A stretch of 64,000 nucleotides of DNA, taken from assembly GCF_029961025.1 (NCBI RefSeq), contig NZ_JASBVP010000003.1, forward strand, positions 1-64,000. Direction: 5' to 3'. Every line of letters starts with the position of its first letter. Position 1 is the first letter of the stretch. Under the pieces are notes generated by a model. It worked only from the letters and a program-made list of their open reading frames with translations. It made no database searches and was not told where the DNA came from. Origin of the DNA: Mycobacterium sp. (GTDB lineage Bacteria > Actinomycetota > Actinomycetes > Mycobacteriales > Mycobacteriaceae). This document shows positions 55,614-64,000 of this stretch, one piece after another. Both the position numbers and the translations under genes were made by a program.

Positions 55614-56575
55614 TTGGCCACTCCTTTCGCGGCGCCGAGCGCATGCGAGTCGGCTGCGCGCACTTCGACCATTCCGTTGTTGATCCGTGTCTGATAGCGC
55701 GGCAGCGGCGCCGCCGACGGACCGCGCAGCACCGCTCCGGTCTCGGCGTCGAAGCGTGAGCCGTGCCAGGGGCAGACGATCCGCCCCCGATCGACCCAGC
55801 CGTCGCTCATCGGGGCGGCCAGATGGGGACAGAGCTCCCCGAACGCGGCCACCTTCCCGTCGACGCCGACCCGGCACACCACCAGTCCGACACCGTCGAC
55901 CTCGACACGCCGCGGCTTGCCGTCCGTCAGGGACTCCACCGGCAACACCGGTGTCCAGTCGGTGGTGCGCAACCGCCTGCCGGACTGGTCGATGCCGATT
56001 CCCGACTCGAACACCAGGGCTCCGCCCAGGTAGCTGCCGCTAAGGGTGATGCCGTAGCCGAGGGCGCTGAACGCGATGCCCCGCAGGTGGCGGCCCCGGC
56101 CGCGATCCCGCCAGGACATCACGTACAGGCCGGTCGCCAGGAGGTTCACGACGCCGTGCACCGCCCCGACTCGGCGCTCCTCCTGGTGGGTGTGTTGCCA
56201 GTCGCTGACACCGGTGACCGCGGCGGCAAGGTTGGCCAGGATGCCCAACCCGAGTGCTTGCCGGGCAAACCGCGACGCGTCGACGAGCTCCGACTTGGGC
56301 CGGCCCGGCAGCAAACTCAGCGCGTCCAAGCCGACCGCAGTCCCGATCGCTCCACTGGTCAGCGACGCCAACGGTGGGTGCAGCGGGTGCCCCAGCCAGA
56401 CGCCGTTGAGAAAGTTCGCGACCCCGTCACGGGCGTTACCCAGCGAGTTGAACGCGTAGCTGAGCAGGTGCTCGAAGCGGTAACTCGGCCGGTCCAGCCA
56501 CTCCTGGCGGCCGATGAACGCCAGCACCCGCCTGCCGAATTTGTGGTCCTGAGTTCCACGCGACCGCAAAACCAT
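55610..56575 (-). CDS. Rieske [2Fe-2S] protein with DUF2231 membrane domain
   Basis: About 321 residues. The N-terminal half is a DUF2231-type membrane domain (GVWLGHPLHPPLASLTSGAI and several helices, about residues 55-200). The C-terminal Rieske domain has cluster ligands in CPHLAAPMSDGW and CPWHGSRFDAETG. A membrane-anchored electron carrier is likely. Start ATG 56575 fits GGAGGG 7 bases upstream; in-frame starts at 56581 and 56593 exist. Overlaps the hemerythrin gene by 4 bases, so the pair is co-translated and may exchange electrons (inference). Confidence 0.87.
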   Translation of the reverse strand: MVLRSRGTQDHKFGRRVLAFIGRQEWLDRPSYRFEHLLSYAFNSLGNARDGVANFLNGVWLGHPLHPPLASLTSGAIGTAVGLDALSLLPGRPKSELVDASRFARQALGLGILANLAAAVTGVSDWQHTHQEERRVGAVHGVVNLLATGLYVMSWRDRGRGRHLRGIAFSALGYGITLSGSYLGGALVFESGIGIDQSGRRLRTTDWTPVLPVESLTDGKPRRVEVDGVGLVVCRVGVDGKVAAFGELCPHLAAPMSDGWVDRGRIVCPWHGSRFDAETGAVLRGPSAAPLPRYQTRINNGMVEVRAADSHALGAAKGVAK

Positions 56576-56760
56576 CCTCATGCCCTCCCTCAACTGCGGT
56601 CAGAAATCATAATGCGGCACACCGGGTTCGCTACGTTGCGGTCACGGTCGGCGGCCGCCGGAGGCGGCGGCGGCCCTCTGCGCCGGGCCGCGCGGGGCAT
56701 CCCCTCTATCCTTGAGCGGCATGGGGGATGGCGCCCGGACCGGGATGTGAATTCACGGCA

Positions 56761-58080
56761 ATGACTGAACGACGAGATCTTTCCCGCGGGCATCCCGGAA
56801 ACCACGAGGGCCGGCGCGACGAGACCGAAACGACGAACATTGCGGTGAACCAGCGGGCTCCCGGCGAGTCCGACGACGAGCCGCCCGGGCATCACCCCAG
56901 GGTGATGCTGCTCGGTTCCACTGAGCTGAGCCGCGAGCTGGTGATCGCCTTTCAGCGCCTGGGGGCCGAGGTGATCGCCGTCGAGCGGCACCCGGGCGCC
57001 CCCGCACACCGGCTAGCCGATCGGTCACTGGTGGTCGACACGACCGACACCGAGGAGCTGGCCACGGCGATCGGGCGGCTACGGCCGAATTTCGTCGTGA
57101 CCACGACCGTCGAAGTGGCCACCGAAGCGCTGAACGCCGCTGCCGAACTTGGATTCACCGAGGTTGTCCCCAGCGCCCGCGCGGTGCGGTTGACCGCCGA
57201 CCGCGAGAGCCTGCGACGGTTGGCCGCCGACGAGCTCGGCCTGCCCACCGCGCCGTTCTGGTTCGCCGGATCGCTGGATGAACTCAAGTCGGTGGCCGCC
57301 TACGCCGGGTTTCCGCTATCGGTGACGCCGGTGGCGGCGACGGCCGCCACGGAGCGGTCGGTGCTGGCGGGGCCGGACGACATCGAGCCGGCCTGGCAGC
57401 GCGCGGTGGCCGCCAGCGGCCAGGGTGCTCACCCCCGGGTGCTCGCCGAGACCGTGGTGGAGATCGACTTTCGGGTCACCCTGCTCACCGTGCGCAGCTA
57501 CGGTCCGGCAGGGCCGATGATCGAATTCTGTGCACCGATCGGGCATCGCGAGGTCGCCGGCGGGGTGCTGGAATCCTGGCAGCCGCAAGAGTTGAGTGCG
57601 GCGGCGATGGGCGTGGCCAAGTCGATTGCGGCGCGTATCGTCAAGGCGCTCGGCGGGCGCGGGGTCTTCGGGGTCGAGCTGATGGTCAGCGGCGAAGAGG
57701 TGTACTTCTGCGATATCACCGCACTCCCTTATGAGAGCGGCCTGGTGACACTGCGCACCCAGCGGCTATCGCAGTTCGAGCTGGCGGCCCGGGCGACTCT
57801 CGGTCTGGCGGTGGACACCATCATGATCTCACCGGGGGCCGCGCAGCTGATCTATGCGGGCGATTACGCGTCCGCTTCACCGCCCCTGGCGGGGACCCCC
57901 GCGCCGGTCACCCTGGCCGACGTGCTCGCCGTGCCGGAAAGCGACGTCCGGATGTTCGGCGGTGTGTCGGGCGGGTCCAGCTGGCTTGGCGTCGCGCTGG
58001 CGACCGCACCCGACGTCCGGACGGCCCGGGAGCGCGCCCGGCGCGTGTCGGCAGCGCTGCATCGGCTGCCGCGGGCGTGA
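56761..58080 (+). CDS. purT: PurT-like ATP-grasp protein (Rv0389-like)
   Basis: The 439-residue protein is homologous to formate-dependent GAR transformylase (formate, ATP and GAR to FGAR). It has an N-terminal VMLLGSTELSRELVIAFQRL, RLTADRESLRRLAADELGLP and VKALGGRGVFGVELMVSGEEVYF. The glycine/serine loop that closes on ATP in E. coli PurT (SSSGKGQ) is replaced by PVAATAATERSVL, and the metal/substrate EVSPRPHDTGMV block is DITALPYESGLV. The enzyme may have changed activity. A 45-residue polar N-terminal extension precedes the core. It heads the purT, rhodanese, metZ run. Confidence 0.83.
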   Translation: MTERRDLSRGHPGNHEGRRDETETTNIAVNQRAPGESDDEPPGHHPRVMLLGSTELSRELVIAFQRLGAEVIAVERHPGAPAHRLADRSLVVDTTDTEELATAIGRLRPNFVVTTTVEVATEALNAAAELGFTEVVPSARAVRLTADRESLRRLAADELGLPTAPFWFAGSLDELKSVAAYAGFPLSVTPVAATAATERSVLAGPDDIEPAWQRAVAASGQGAHPRVLAETVVEIDFRVTLLTVRSYGPAGPMIEFCAPIGHREVAGGVLESWQPQELSAAAMGVAKSIAARIVKALGGRGVFGVELMVSGEEVYFCDITALPYESGLVTLRTQRLSQFELAARATLGLAVDTIMISPGAAQLIYAGDYASASPPLAGTPAPVTLADVLAVPESDVRMFGGVSGGSSWLGVALATAPDVRTARERARRVSAALHRLPRA

Positions 58081-58116
58081 GGGAGGGCATCGGCACGATA
58101 TGCGAGACTCGGGACA

Positions 58117-58527
58117 GTGAGTTACGCCGGCGATATCACCCCGGAGCAGGCCTGGAAGCTGCTCTGCGAGCACCCCCGGGCGGTGCTGGTCGACGTGCGA
58201 ACCGAAGCCGAATGGTGCTTTGTCGGGGTGCCCGACCTGTCGAGCCTGGGCCGCGACATTGTGTGCGTCGAGTGGAACCGCATCGACGGCTCGCGCAACG
58301 AGAACTTCATCACCGAGTTGTTGGAGCAAGTCCCCGCCACGGGCGACCCGGTGGTGTTCATCTGCCGCTCGGGTCATCGGTCCGTCGGTGCCGCCGAGGC
58401 CGCCACCGCGGCCGGTATCACCCCCGCCTTCAACGTGCTGGACGGTTTCGAAGGTCACCTCGACGACGCGGGTCATCGCGGCAGCACCGGATGGCGGGCG
58501 GTCGGGTTGCCCTGGAGGCAGTCGTGA
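58117..58527 (+). CDS. Rhodanese-like sulfurtransferase (Rv0390-like)
   Basis: The 136-residue single rhodanese domain has AVLVDVRTEAEWCFVGVPDL and the active-site loop FICRSGHRSVGAA with the persulfide Cys. Directly upstream of metZ and on the same strand (45-base gap), so it may supply or process sulfur for homocysteine synthesis; that link is inferred from position. The start is GTG 58117. Confidence 0.9.
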   Translation: MSYAGDITPEQAWKLLCEHPRAVLVDVRTEAEWCFVGVPDLSSLGRDIVCVEWNRIDGSRNENFITELLEQVPATGDPVVFICRSGHRSVGAAEAATAAGITPAFNVLDGFEGHLDDAGHRGSTGWRAVGLPWRQS

Positions 58528-58572
58528 TGCGGGCGACGATGCGGAGCCCAGCGATGAGGAGGAGCGACTCAG

Positions 58573-59793
58573 ATGACTGACCAGCGTTCGATCCGCACCC
58601 CGGCGCCGCTGCCCGGCGATGTCAGCCAGGCCACCCTCGGGGTGCGTGGCGGGCTGTTGCGGTCCGGGTTCGACGAAACCGCCGAAGCGATGTATTTGAC
58701 GTCCGGTTATGTCTACAAGTCCGCCGCAGACGCCGAGAGGGCCTTCGCCGGTGAAGCCGACCGCTACGTGTACTCGCGCTACGGCAACCCGACCGTCACC
58801 ATGCTTGAGGAACGGCTGCGGCTGATAGAGGGAGCCCCGGCGGCGTTCGCCACCGCCAGCGGGATGGCGGCGGTGTTCGTTTCCCTGGGTGCGCTGCTGG
58901 GTGCCGGTGACCGGCTGGTCGCGGCGCGCAGCCTGTTCGGGTCGTGCTTCGTGGTGTGCAACGAGATCCTGCCGCGTTGGGGCGTCGAGACCGTGTTCGT
59001 CGACGGCGATGACCTGTCGCAGTGGGAGCGGGCCCTCTCGGTGCCCACTCAGGCGGTGTTCTTCGAGACCCCGTCCAATCCCATGCAATCGCTGGTCGAC
59101 ATCGCCGCGGTGACCGAGCTGGCTCATGCCGCCGGGGCGAAAGTGGTGTTAGACAACGTTTTCGCTACCCCTATCCTGCAACAGGGCATCCCACTCGGGG
59201 TTGACGTAGTGGTGTACTCCGGCACCAAGCACATCGACGGGCAGGGGCGAGTGCTGGGTGGGGCCATCCTCGGCGACGAGCAGTACATTGACGGCCCGGT
59301 GCAGAAGCTGATGCGCCACACCGGCCCGGCGATAAGCGCCTTCAACGCTTGGGTTTTGCTCAAAGGCCTTGAGACGCTTGCTATTCGGGTTGAACACTGC
59401 AATAGCTCGGCGCAGCGGGTAGCCGAGTACCTACAGGGGCATCCGGCGGTGAGGTGGGTCCGCTACCCCTACTTGACGTCTCACCCCCAATACGACCTGG
59501 CCAAGCGTCAGATGTCCGGAGGCGGGACCGTGGTCACCTTCGCACTCGACGTCCCCGAAAGCGTCGGTAAGCAGCGGGCCTTCGAGGTGCTGGACAAGCT
59601 GCGGCTCATCGACATCTCCAACAACCTCGGTGACGCGAAATCGCTCATCACCCATCCGGCGACCACGACCCATCGGGCGATGGGCCCGGAGGGGCGGGCC
59701 GCGATCGGCCTGGGCGACAACGTGGTCCGTATTTCCATCGGCCTGGAAAGCACCGAGGATCTGATCGCCGACCTCGACCAGGCCTTGCGCTAA
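58573..59793 (+). CDS. metZ: O-succinylhomoserine sulfhydrylase
   Basis: The 406-residue PLP enzyme of the Cys/Met metabolism family forms homocysteine from O-succinylhomoserine and sulfide. PLP Lys is in YSGTKHIDGQGRVLGG; YVYSRYGNPTVTMLEERL and ATASGMAAVF are cofactor-site motifs; C-terminal SLITHPATTTHRAMGPEGR is the substrate-site block. Length matches Rv0391. GAGGAG precedes ATG by about 9 bases. Ends in a strong hairpin terminator. Confidence 0.95.
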   Translation: MTDQRSIRTPAPLPGDVSQATLGVRGGLLRSGFDETAEAMYLTSGYVYKSAADAERAFAGEADRYVYSRYGNPTVTMLEERLRLIEGAPAAFATASGMAAVFVSLGALLGAGDRLVAARSLFGSCFVVCNEILPRWGVETVFVDGDDLSQWERALSVPTQAVFFETPSNPMQSLVDIAAVTELAHAAGAKVVLDNVFATPILQQGIPLGVDVVVYSGTKHIDGQGRVLGGAILGDEQYIDGPVQKLMRHTGPAISAFNAWVLLKGLETLAIRVEHCNSSAQRVAEYLQGHPAVRWVRYPYLTSHPQYDLAKRQMSGGGTVVTFALDVPESVGKQRAFEVLDKLRLIDISNNLGDAKSLITHPATTTHRAMGPEGRAAIGLGDNVVRISIGLESTEDLIADLDQALR

Positions 59794-59831
59794 ACGGTAT
59801 GGATGGGCACCGGCCACGCCATACCGTTTAG
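59790..59831 (+). terminator. Strong hairpin terminator after metZ
   Basis: CTAAACGGTATGG (59790-59802) and CCATACCGTTTAG (59819-59831) form a perfect 13-bp stem with a 16-base loop. The metZ stop codon lies inside the left arm. The perfect symmetry also allows bidirectional action. Confidence 0.8.
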
Positions 59832-59951
59832 CTGTTTGCCGGTCTCGTCGAGAAGACCGGGTGAACCCCTGCAATGCCGCGCAGACCGGACGATATCGGG
59901 TTTTACGGGGGGACCGTTTAACCGGCCCCACACATGGACCATTATCAAGAC

Positions 59952-60401
59952 ATGAGTGAAACACCTGACTCCCCGGCCCCACCGCAGCCGACTTCGGTCG
60001 CCCCACCGACGTTGCCACCGAGTGGTCCGCCAGGAGCTGCGGCGCCGTGGCAGGCGCGACGGCCGAGCGGGCTTTACAAGGTTGCGGCGTGGGTCGCAAT
60101 TGTCGCTGGCGTTGTCTTCATCGTCACGGTGATCTTCTTCAGTGGCTTTACGCTTGGTAGGCACTCTCACGGGTATTACTACCAGCATCCTCGCCACGGC
60201 ATGTTCATGCCCGGCGGGCCGTCCGGCGGGCCCCCGATGGGCCCCATGGGCCCGGGGCAGTGGCTGTTCGTCTTTCCCGGTGGACCGCCCGGTCCCATGG
60301 GACCGGGCATGGGACCGGGCATGGGACCCGGCATGGGACCGGGCATGGGACCGGGCGGTACCGCAACCACCAGTCCGACCACTCCCGCGCCGCGTCCCTA
60401 G
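59952..60401 (+). CDS. Proline/glycine/methionine-rich single-pass membrane protein (Rv3706c/Rv3705A-like)
   Basis: The 149-residue protein has a Pro-rich N-terminus and one transmembrane helix (VAAWVAIVAGVVFIVTVIFF). The outside domain is rich in Gly, Pro, Met and His with five tandem MGPG units. Small proline-rich proteins precede egtA in M. tuberculosis as well. ATG 59952 is preferred to 59934 because the family starts MSETP. The function is unknown. Confidence 0.75.
   Translation: MSETPDSPAPPQPTSVAPPTLPPSGPPGAAAPWQARRPSGLYKVAAWVAIVAGVVFIVTVIFFSGFTLGRHSHGYYYQHPRHGMFMPGGPSGGPPMGPMGPGQWLFVFPGGPPGPMGPGMGPGMGPGMGPGMGPGGTATTSPTTPAPRP
60297..60356. repeat. Five tandem 12-base repeats encoding MGPG
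   Basis: ATGGGACCGGGC is repeated five times, with one synonymous change in the third unit. The near identity suggests recent expansion and a likely variable-number locus. Confidence 0.92.
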
Positions 60402-60494
60402 GCTTAGCCCTAACGCTGAACCCGGCCGGCCGGGCGTTGCCGATCGGCGGGTGCCCGGCTTCTGTTTCGCCGGCGGGGTTGGCATGATCGTGCC

Positions 60495-60923
60495 ATGAGC
60501 ATCGAAGTCGTCTACACCGCAGAATCCACGGCGACCGGCGGCGGCCGCGACGGTCATGTCAGGTCAGCGGATGGCCGCATCGACTTCGACACGACACCGC
60601 CGAAAGAGATGGGCGGCAGCGGCGAGGGCATCAACCCCGAACAGCTGTTCTCGGCCGGATACGCGGCCTGCTTCCTCGGTGCGTTGCGGCTGGTGGCTCG
60701 AAACGCCGGTGTCAAGCTTGACGACGCGACCTCCGTGACGGTCCAGGTGGGTTTCGGCAAGGACTCCGAGGGCGGGTTCGGGCTGACCGGGAACATCGTC
60801 GGCTACCTGCCGGGCCTGCAGCAGAGCGTCGCCGACGATCTGATGCGCCAAGCCCACCAGGTGTGCCCGTATTCCAAGGCCACCACCGGCAACGTGGACG
60901 CGACGATCTCCGCGCGGGTGTAG
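60495..60923 (+). CDS. Organic hydroperoxide resistance protein (Ohr/OsmC family)
   Basis: The 142-residue thiol peroxidase has the catalytic Cys in FSAGYAACFLGAL (about residue 58) and the resolving Cys in HQVCPYSKATTGN (about 121). It reduces organic peroxides using lipoyl or low-molecular-weight thiols. Its place just before the ergothioneine genes fits a redox-defence neighbourhood. No OhrR-type MarR regulator gene is adjacent. The next gene starts 3 bases after the stop. Confidence 0.92.
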   Translation: MSIEVVYTAESTATGGGRDGHVRSADGRIDFDTTPPKEMGGSGEGINPEQLFSAGYAACFLGALRLVARNAGVKLDDATSVTVQVGFGKDSEGGFGLTGNIVGYLPGLQQSVADDLMRQAHQVCPYSKATTGNVDATISARV

Positions 60924-60925
60924 CG

Positions 60926-61597
60926 GTGATCGTCCCGGGCTGTCACGGCACGGCCGCAGCTGTCGTCGCGGCGGGGTGGCTGGCGCTGTTGGCGACGGGT
61001 CCGGCGGTCTGCGCGACGGCGGCCGGGCCGTCGGAGCCGGGCGTGGTGAACTACGCGGTGCTGGGCAAGGGGTCGGTGGGCAACATCGTCGGCGCGCCGA
61101 TGCGATGGGAATCGGTGTCGACCGAGCCGTACCAGGCGTATTGGGTCGATGATCCGGTCTGCAACAACTGGGCCGATATCGGGCTGCCCGAGGTGTACAA
61201 CGACCCCGACCTGGCGTCGTTCAACAGCGCGGTCACCCAGACGTCGGCGACCGACCAGAGCCACTACGTCAAGCAAGCCGTCGGGGTGTTCGCCACCACT
61301 GACGCCGCGAGCCGAGCCTTCCATCGCGTGGTCGATCGGACCGTCGGCTGCTCCGGGCAAACGACCGCGATGCACCTGGACAACGGCACCACCCAGGTGT
61401 GGTCGTTCCAGGGCGGGCCGGCGACCGCCACCGACGAGGCCTGGACCAAACAGGAAGCCGGTACCGACCGTCGCTGCTTCACCCAAACCCGTCTGCGGGA
61501 AAACGTGCTGCTGCAGGCCAAGGTTTGCCAATCGGGCAACGGCGGCCCGGCGGTCGACGCCCTGGCCGGAGCCATGCAGAACACCCTGGGCCAGTGA
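60926..61597 (+). CDS. Exported PknH-type sensor-domain protein (Rv3705c-like)
   Basis: The 223-residue product starts at GTG 60926 with a signal-like hydrophobic stretch (AAAVVAAGWLALLATGPAVC). The mature part is a PknH-like extracellular sensor domain with four Cys (VCNNW, VGCSG, RRCFT, KVCQS), likely forming two disulfides. WTKQEAGTDRRC and VVDRTVGC are typical. A Cys at the end of the signal may be a lipobox, but the -3 to -1 residues (PAV) fit poorly. Located between Ohr and egtA as in the Rv3705c-egtA order. Confidence 0.8.
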   Translation: MIVPGCHGTAAAVVAAGWLALLATGPAVCATAAGPSEPGVVNYAVLGKGSVGNIVGAPMRWESVSTEPYQAYWVDDPVCNNWADIGLPEVYNDPDLASFNSAVTQTSATDQSHYVKQAVGVFATTDAASRAFHRVVDRTVGCSGQTTAMHLDNGTTQVWSFQGGPATATDEAWTKQEAGTDRRCFTQTRLRENVLLQAKVCQSGNGGPAVDALAGAMQNTLGQ

Positions 61598-61764
61598 TGC
61601 GGTGCCAAGTTGAGCATTCGCTGCTCGGCGGATCCTGCCGATATCGGCACGACGATATCGGTAATGTGTCGATGCCCTCTGAAAGAGGAGCCGGGTGGGT
61701 ATTGTGCGGCTAACCGCGCAACGGTCCGCGACGGATAAAGCGCGGACCTGAGGGGGTTAGGGAC

Positions 61765-63042
61765 ATGGCGTTGGTGCCACAGCTGGATAGTTCCTGCGCG
61801 GCGGACGAGTTGGCCGGCTCGCAGGCCGCCGCGGACTACATCGCCGCCACCTGCCTGACCGACGCCTCGCCGGGACGGGTCGGCCTGGAGGTGGAGGCGC
61901 ACTGCTACGACCCGGCCGACCCGCATCGCAGACCGGGCTGGGAGGAAATCACCGACGTCCTGGCGGGGCTTCCGGTGCTGCCGGGAGGCAGCGCGGTCAC
62001 CGTCGAGCCCGGCGGTGCCGTGGAGCTGTCGGGTCCGCCCGTCGAGGGTGTCGCGGCGGCGATCGACAACATGATCTGCGATCAGGCGCTGCTGCGGGCG
62101 GCGTTCAATGAGGCCGGTCTGGGACTGGTGTTGTTGGGCACCGACCCGCTGCGACCGCCGCAGCGCGTCCACCCGGGCGCGCGCTACCGGGCTATGGAGC
62201 AGTTTTTCGCTGCCACCGGCACCGGGGCGGCCGGTGCGGCGATGATGACGTCGACCGCGTCGATCCAGGTGAATCTCGATGCCGGACCGCGGGCGGGGTG
62301 GGCGGCCCGGGTCCGGCTGGCACACGCGCTGGGGCCCACGATGATCGCCGTGGCCGCCAACTCACCGTTGCTGGGTGGGCGATTCTCCGGCTGGCTGTCG
62401 ACTCGTCAGCGGGTGTGGGGTGAGCTGGACTCTGCGCGCTGCGGACCCGTTTTGTCCGTCAGCGGCGAGGATCCCGCCACCGATTGGGCGTGTTATGCGC
62501 TGAAAGCGCCGGTGATGCTGGTGCATAACTCCGCGAGCGGCGGCGCCGTTCCGGTGACGGCGTATGTGCCGTTCGCCGACTGGGCCGATGGGCGGGTCCC
62601 GCTGGGCGGGCGCCGTCCCACCGCAGCCGATCTGGACTACCACTTGACCACCCTGTTCCCGCCGGTGCGCCCGCGCGGCTGGCTGGAGATCCGTTACCTC
62701 GACGCCGTTTCCGATGCCCTCTGGCCGGCGCTGGTGTTCATGCTGGTGGTGTTGCTCGACGACCCGGGCGCCGCCGACGTCGCGGCCGAGGCTGTCGAAC
62801 CGGTTGCCACCGCCTGGGACACCGCGGCGCGGATCGGCCTGCGGGACCCCCGCCTGTATGCGGCCGCCCACCGGTGTGCGGTCGCCGCCGCCGCGCGGGC
62901 ACCCGCGGAATTGAGTGAGACGATGCACCGGTTGGTCTGCACCGTTGAGCGGGGCCGCTGCCCGGCCGACGAGTTCGCCAGGCAGGCGATCACACACGGC
63001 GTCGCGCCTGCGGTCACCCGGTTGGCTCAGGGGTGCCGATGA
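61765..63042 (+). CDS. egtA: Glutamate-cysteine ligase EgtA (ergothioneine pathway)
   Basis: The 425-residue GCS2-type ligase makes gamma-glutamylcysteine, the sulfur donor for EgtB. Conserved blocks: [67 protein letters not shown] and [12 protein letters not shown]. Similar throughout to Rv3704c. Start ATG 61765. Its TGA overlaps the egtB ATG as ATGA, so the two are coupled. Confidence 0.95.
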   Translation: MALVPQLDSSCAADELAGSQAAADYIAATCLTDASPGRVGLEVEAHCYDPADPHRRPGWEEITDVLAGLPVLPGGSAVTVEPGGAVELSGPPVEGVAAAIDNMICDQALLRAAFNEAGLGLVLLGTDPLRPPQRVHPGARYRAMEQFFAATGTGAAGAAMMTSTASIQVNLDAGPRAGWAARVRLAHALGPTMIAVAANSPLLGGRFSGWLSTRQRVWGELDSARCGPVLSVSGEDPATDWACYALKAPVMLVHNSASGGAVPVTAYVPFADWADGRVPLGGRRPTAADLDYHLTTLFPPVRPRGWLEIRYLDAVSDALWPALVFMLVVLLDDPGAADVAAEAVEPVATAWDTAARIGLRDPRLYAAAHRCAVAAAARAPAELSETMHRLVCTVERGRCPADEFARQAITHGVAPAVTRLAQGCR

Positions 63043-64000
63043 GCCTTCGAGAAGAGCTGGCCCGCGATCTGACGCGGGCTCGCGAGCGGACGCTGCGGTT
63101 GGTCGATTTGGATGACGCCGAACTCCGCCGCCAGTATGACCCGTTGATGAGCCCACTGGTATGGGATTTGGCGCACATCGGTCAGCAGGAAGAACTGTGG
63201 CTGCTGCGCGGCGGCGACCTCAACCGGCCCGGGATGCTGCCGCCCGAGATCGACGGCCTCTACGACGCGTTCGCCCACCCCCGGGCCGGCCGCGCGAGCC
63301 TCCCGCTGTTGCCTCCCGGTCCGGCCCGGGCGTACTGCCGGGCGGTGCGCGCCGCCGCGATGGATGCCCTGGATGCCCTACCCGAGGACAGCGCGGCCGG
63401 GGACGCGGGGTTTGCGTTCGGCATGGTCGTCAGTCACGAACATCAGCACAACGAAACCATGCTGCAGGCATTAAACCTGCGTGCGGGTGCGCCGCTGCTG
63501 CGGTCGACGGCCACGCTGCCGGCCGGGCGTTGCGGGCTGGCCGGAACGTCGGTGCTGGTGCCCGGGGGCCCGTTCGTGCTCGGCGTTGACGCCGAGAGCG
63601 AGCCGTTCTCGTTGGACAACGAGCGCCCCGCTCACGTGGTCCACGTCCCGAGCTTTCGGATCGGCAGGGTGCCGGTCACCAATGGCGAATGGCAACGCTT
63701 CATCGACGACGGCGGCTACCGGCAGCCGCGGTGGTGGTCGGCGCGCGGCTGGGAACACCGGCGGCGGGCCGGCCTGACCGGGCCGCAGTTCTGGAACCCC
63801 GACGGTACCCGCACCCGGTTCGGTTATCTGGAGGAGATTCCCGCCGACGAGCCGGTCCAGCATGTCAGCTACTTCGAAGCCGAGGCCTACGCCGCCTGGG
63901 CGGGCGCTCGGCTGCCCACCGAAATCGAATGGGAGAAGGCGTGCGCCTGGGATCCCGCGACCAACACCCGCCGCCGGTACCCCTGGGGATCCGAGGAACC
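63039..64000 (+). CDS. egtB: Hercynine oxygenase EgtB (partial, runs off window)
   Basis: ATG 63039 opens [20 protein letters not shown]. The N-terminal DinB-like domain supplies iron ligands in [16 protein letters not shown] and [14 protein letters not shown]. An FGE-sulfatase domain follows ([44 protein letters not shown]). EgtB forms the C-S bond between hercynine and gamma-glutamylcysteine. About 320 residues are in the window; the 3' end is missing. Coupled to egtA by a 4-bp overlap. Confidence 0.95.
   Translation, partial: MSLREELARDLTRARERTLRLVDLDDAELRRQYDPLMSPLVWDLAHIGQQEELWLLRGGDLNRPGMLPPEIDGLYDAFAHPRAGRASLPLLPPGPARAYCRAVRAAAMDALDALPEDSAAGDAGFAFGMVVSHEHQHNETMLQALNLRAGAPLLRSTATLPAGRCGLAGTSVLVPGGPFVLGVDAESEPFSLDNERPAHVVHVPSFRIGRVPVTNGEWQRFIDDGGYRQPRWWSARGWEHRRRAGLTGPQFWNPDGTRTRFGYLEEIPADEPVQHVSYFEAEAYAAWAGARLPTEIEWEKACAWDPATNTRRRYPWGSEE

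Overview
The window is high-GC actinobacterial DNA, almost certainly from a Mycobacterium. It carries orthologues of mycobacterial core genes: purA, the Rv0358-Rv0361 set, fba, ttfA, clpB, the Rv0385 flavohaemoglobin, purT-metZ and egtA-egtB. HspR/SigH-type promoter elements precede clpB. The species cannot be fixed from the sequence, but the mix suggests a slow-growing, non-tuberculous mycobacterium with a heavy insertion-sequence load.

Left accessory segment (1-10.8 kb). The window opens inside the end of an IS1182-family element that cut off the C-terminus of an FAD oxidoreductase. Next come a large cyclase/AAA regulator, an alpha/beta hydrolase overlapping operonically with an FAD monooxygenase, a DUF3303 protein, an internally deleted P450 and an IclR-type regulator.

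Mobile island (10.8-33.5 kb). It contains a decayed ISL3 element, an IS4 element (10-bp target duplication), and two inverted, same-length copies of a 1.83-kb element that I cannot assign to any IS family. One copy of this unassigned element sits inside the IS4 transposase. The other is split by an IS3 element with a 3-bp duplication. Between and beside them lies an unusual set of enzymes without visible signal peptides: papain-like peptidase, tyrosinase, phosphoesterase, broken histidine phosphatase, glycogen-debranching enzyme and a giant beta-propeller protein, together with a small holin-like protein. Remnants of a TraA/MobF relaxase-helicase suggest that part of the island came from a plasmid.

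Conserved core block (34-55 kb). A LuxR-type ATPase regulator is followed by flavohaemoglobin, clpB, ttfA, an SDR, pyrE, a SpoU methyltransferase, a GH76 protein, a fused CoA-transferase, DedA, fba, a membrane protein, DUF3151, an M50 protease, an Rv0358-like protein, an intact IS1182 element and purA. Order and strands match M. tuberculosis Rv0385-Rv0357 read backwards, with mgtE absent and a CoA-transferase added.

Right segment (55-64 kb). A hemerythrin/Rieske pair separates purA from purT-rhodanese-metZ (Rv0389-Rv0391-like). After a strong terminator the sequence switches to an Rv3706c-Rv3703c-like neighbourhood: proline-rich membrane protein, Ohr, a sensor-domain exported protein, egtA, and egtB running off the end. 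No tRNA, rRNA or CRISPR array was seen.
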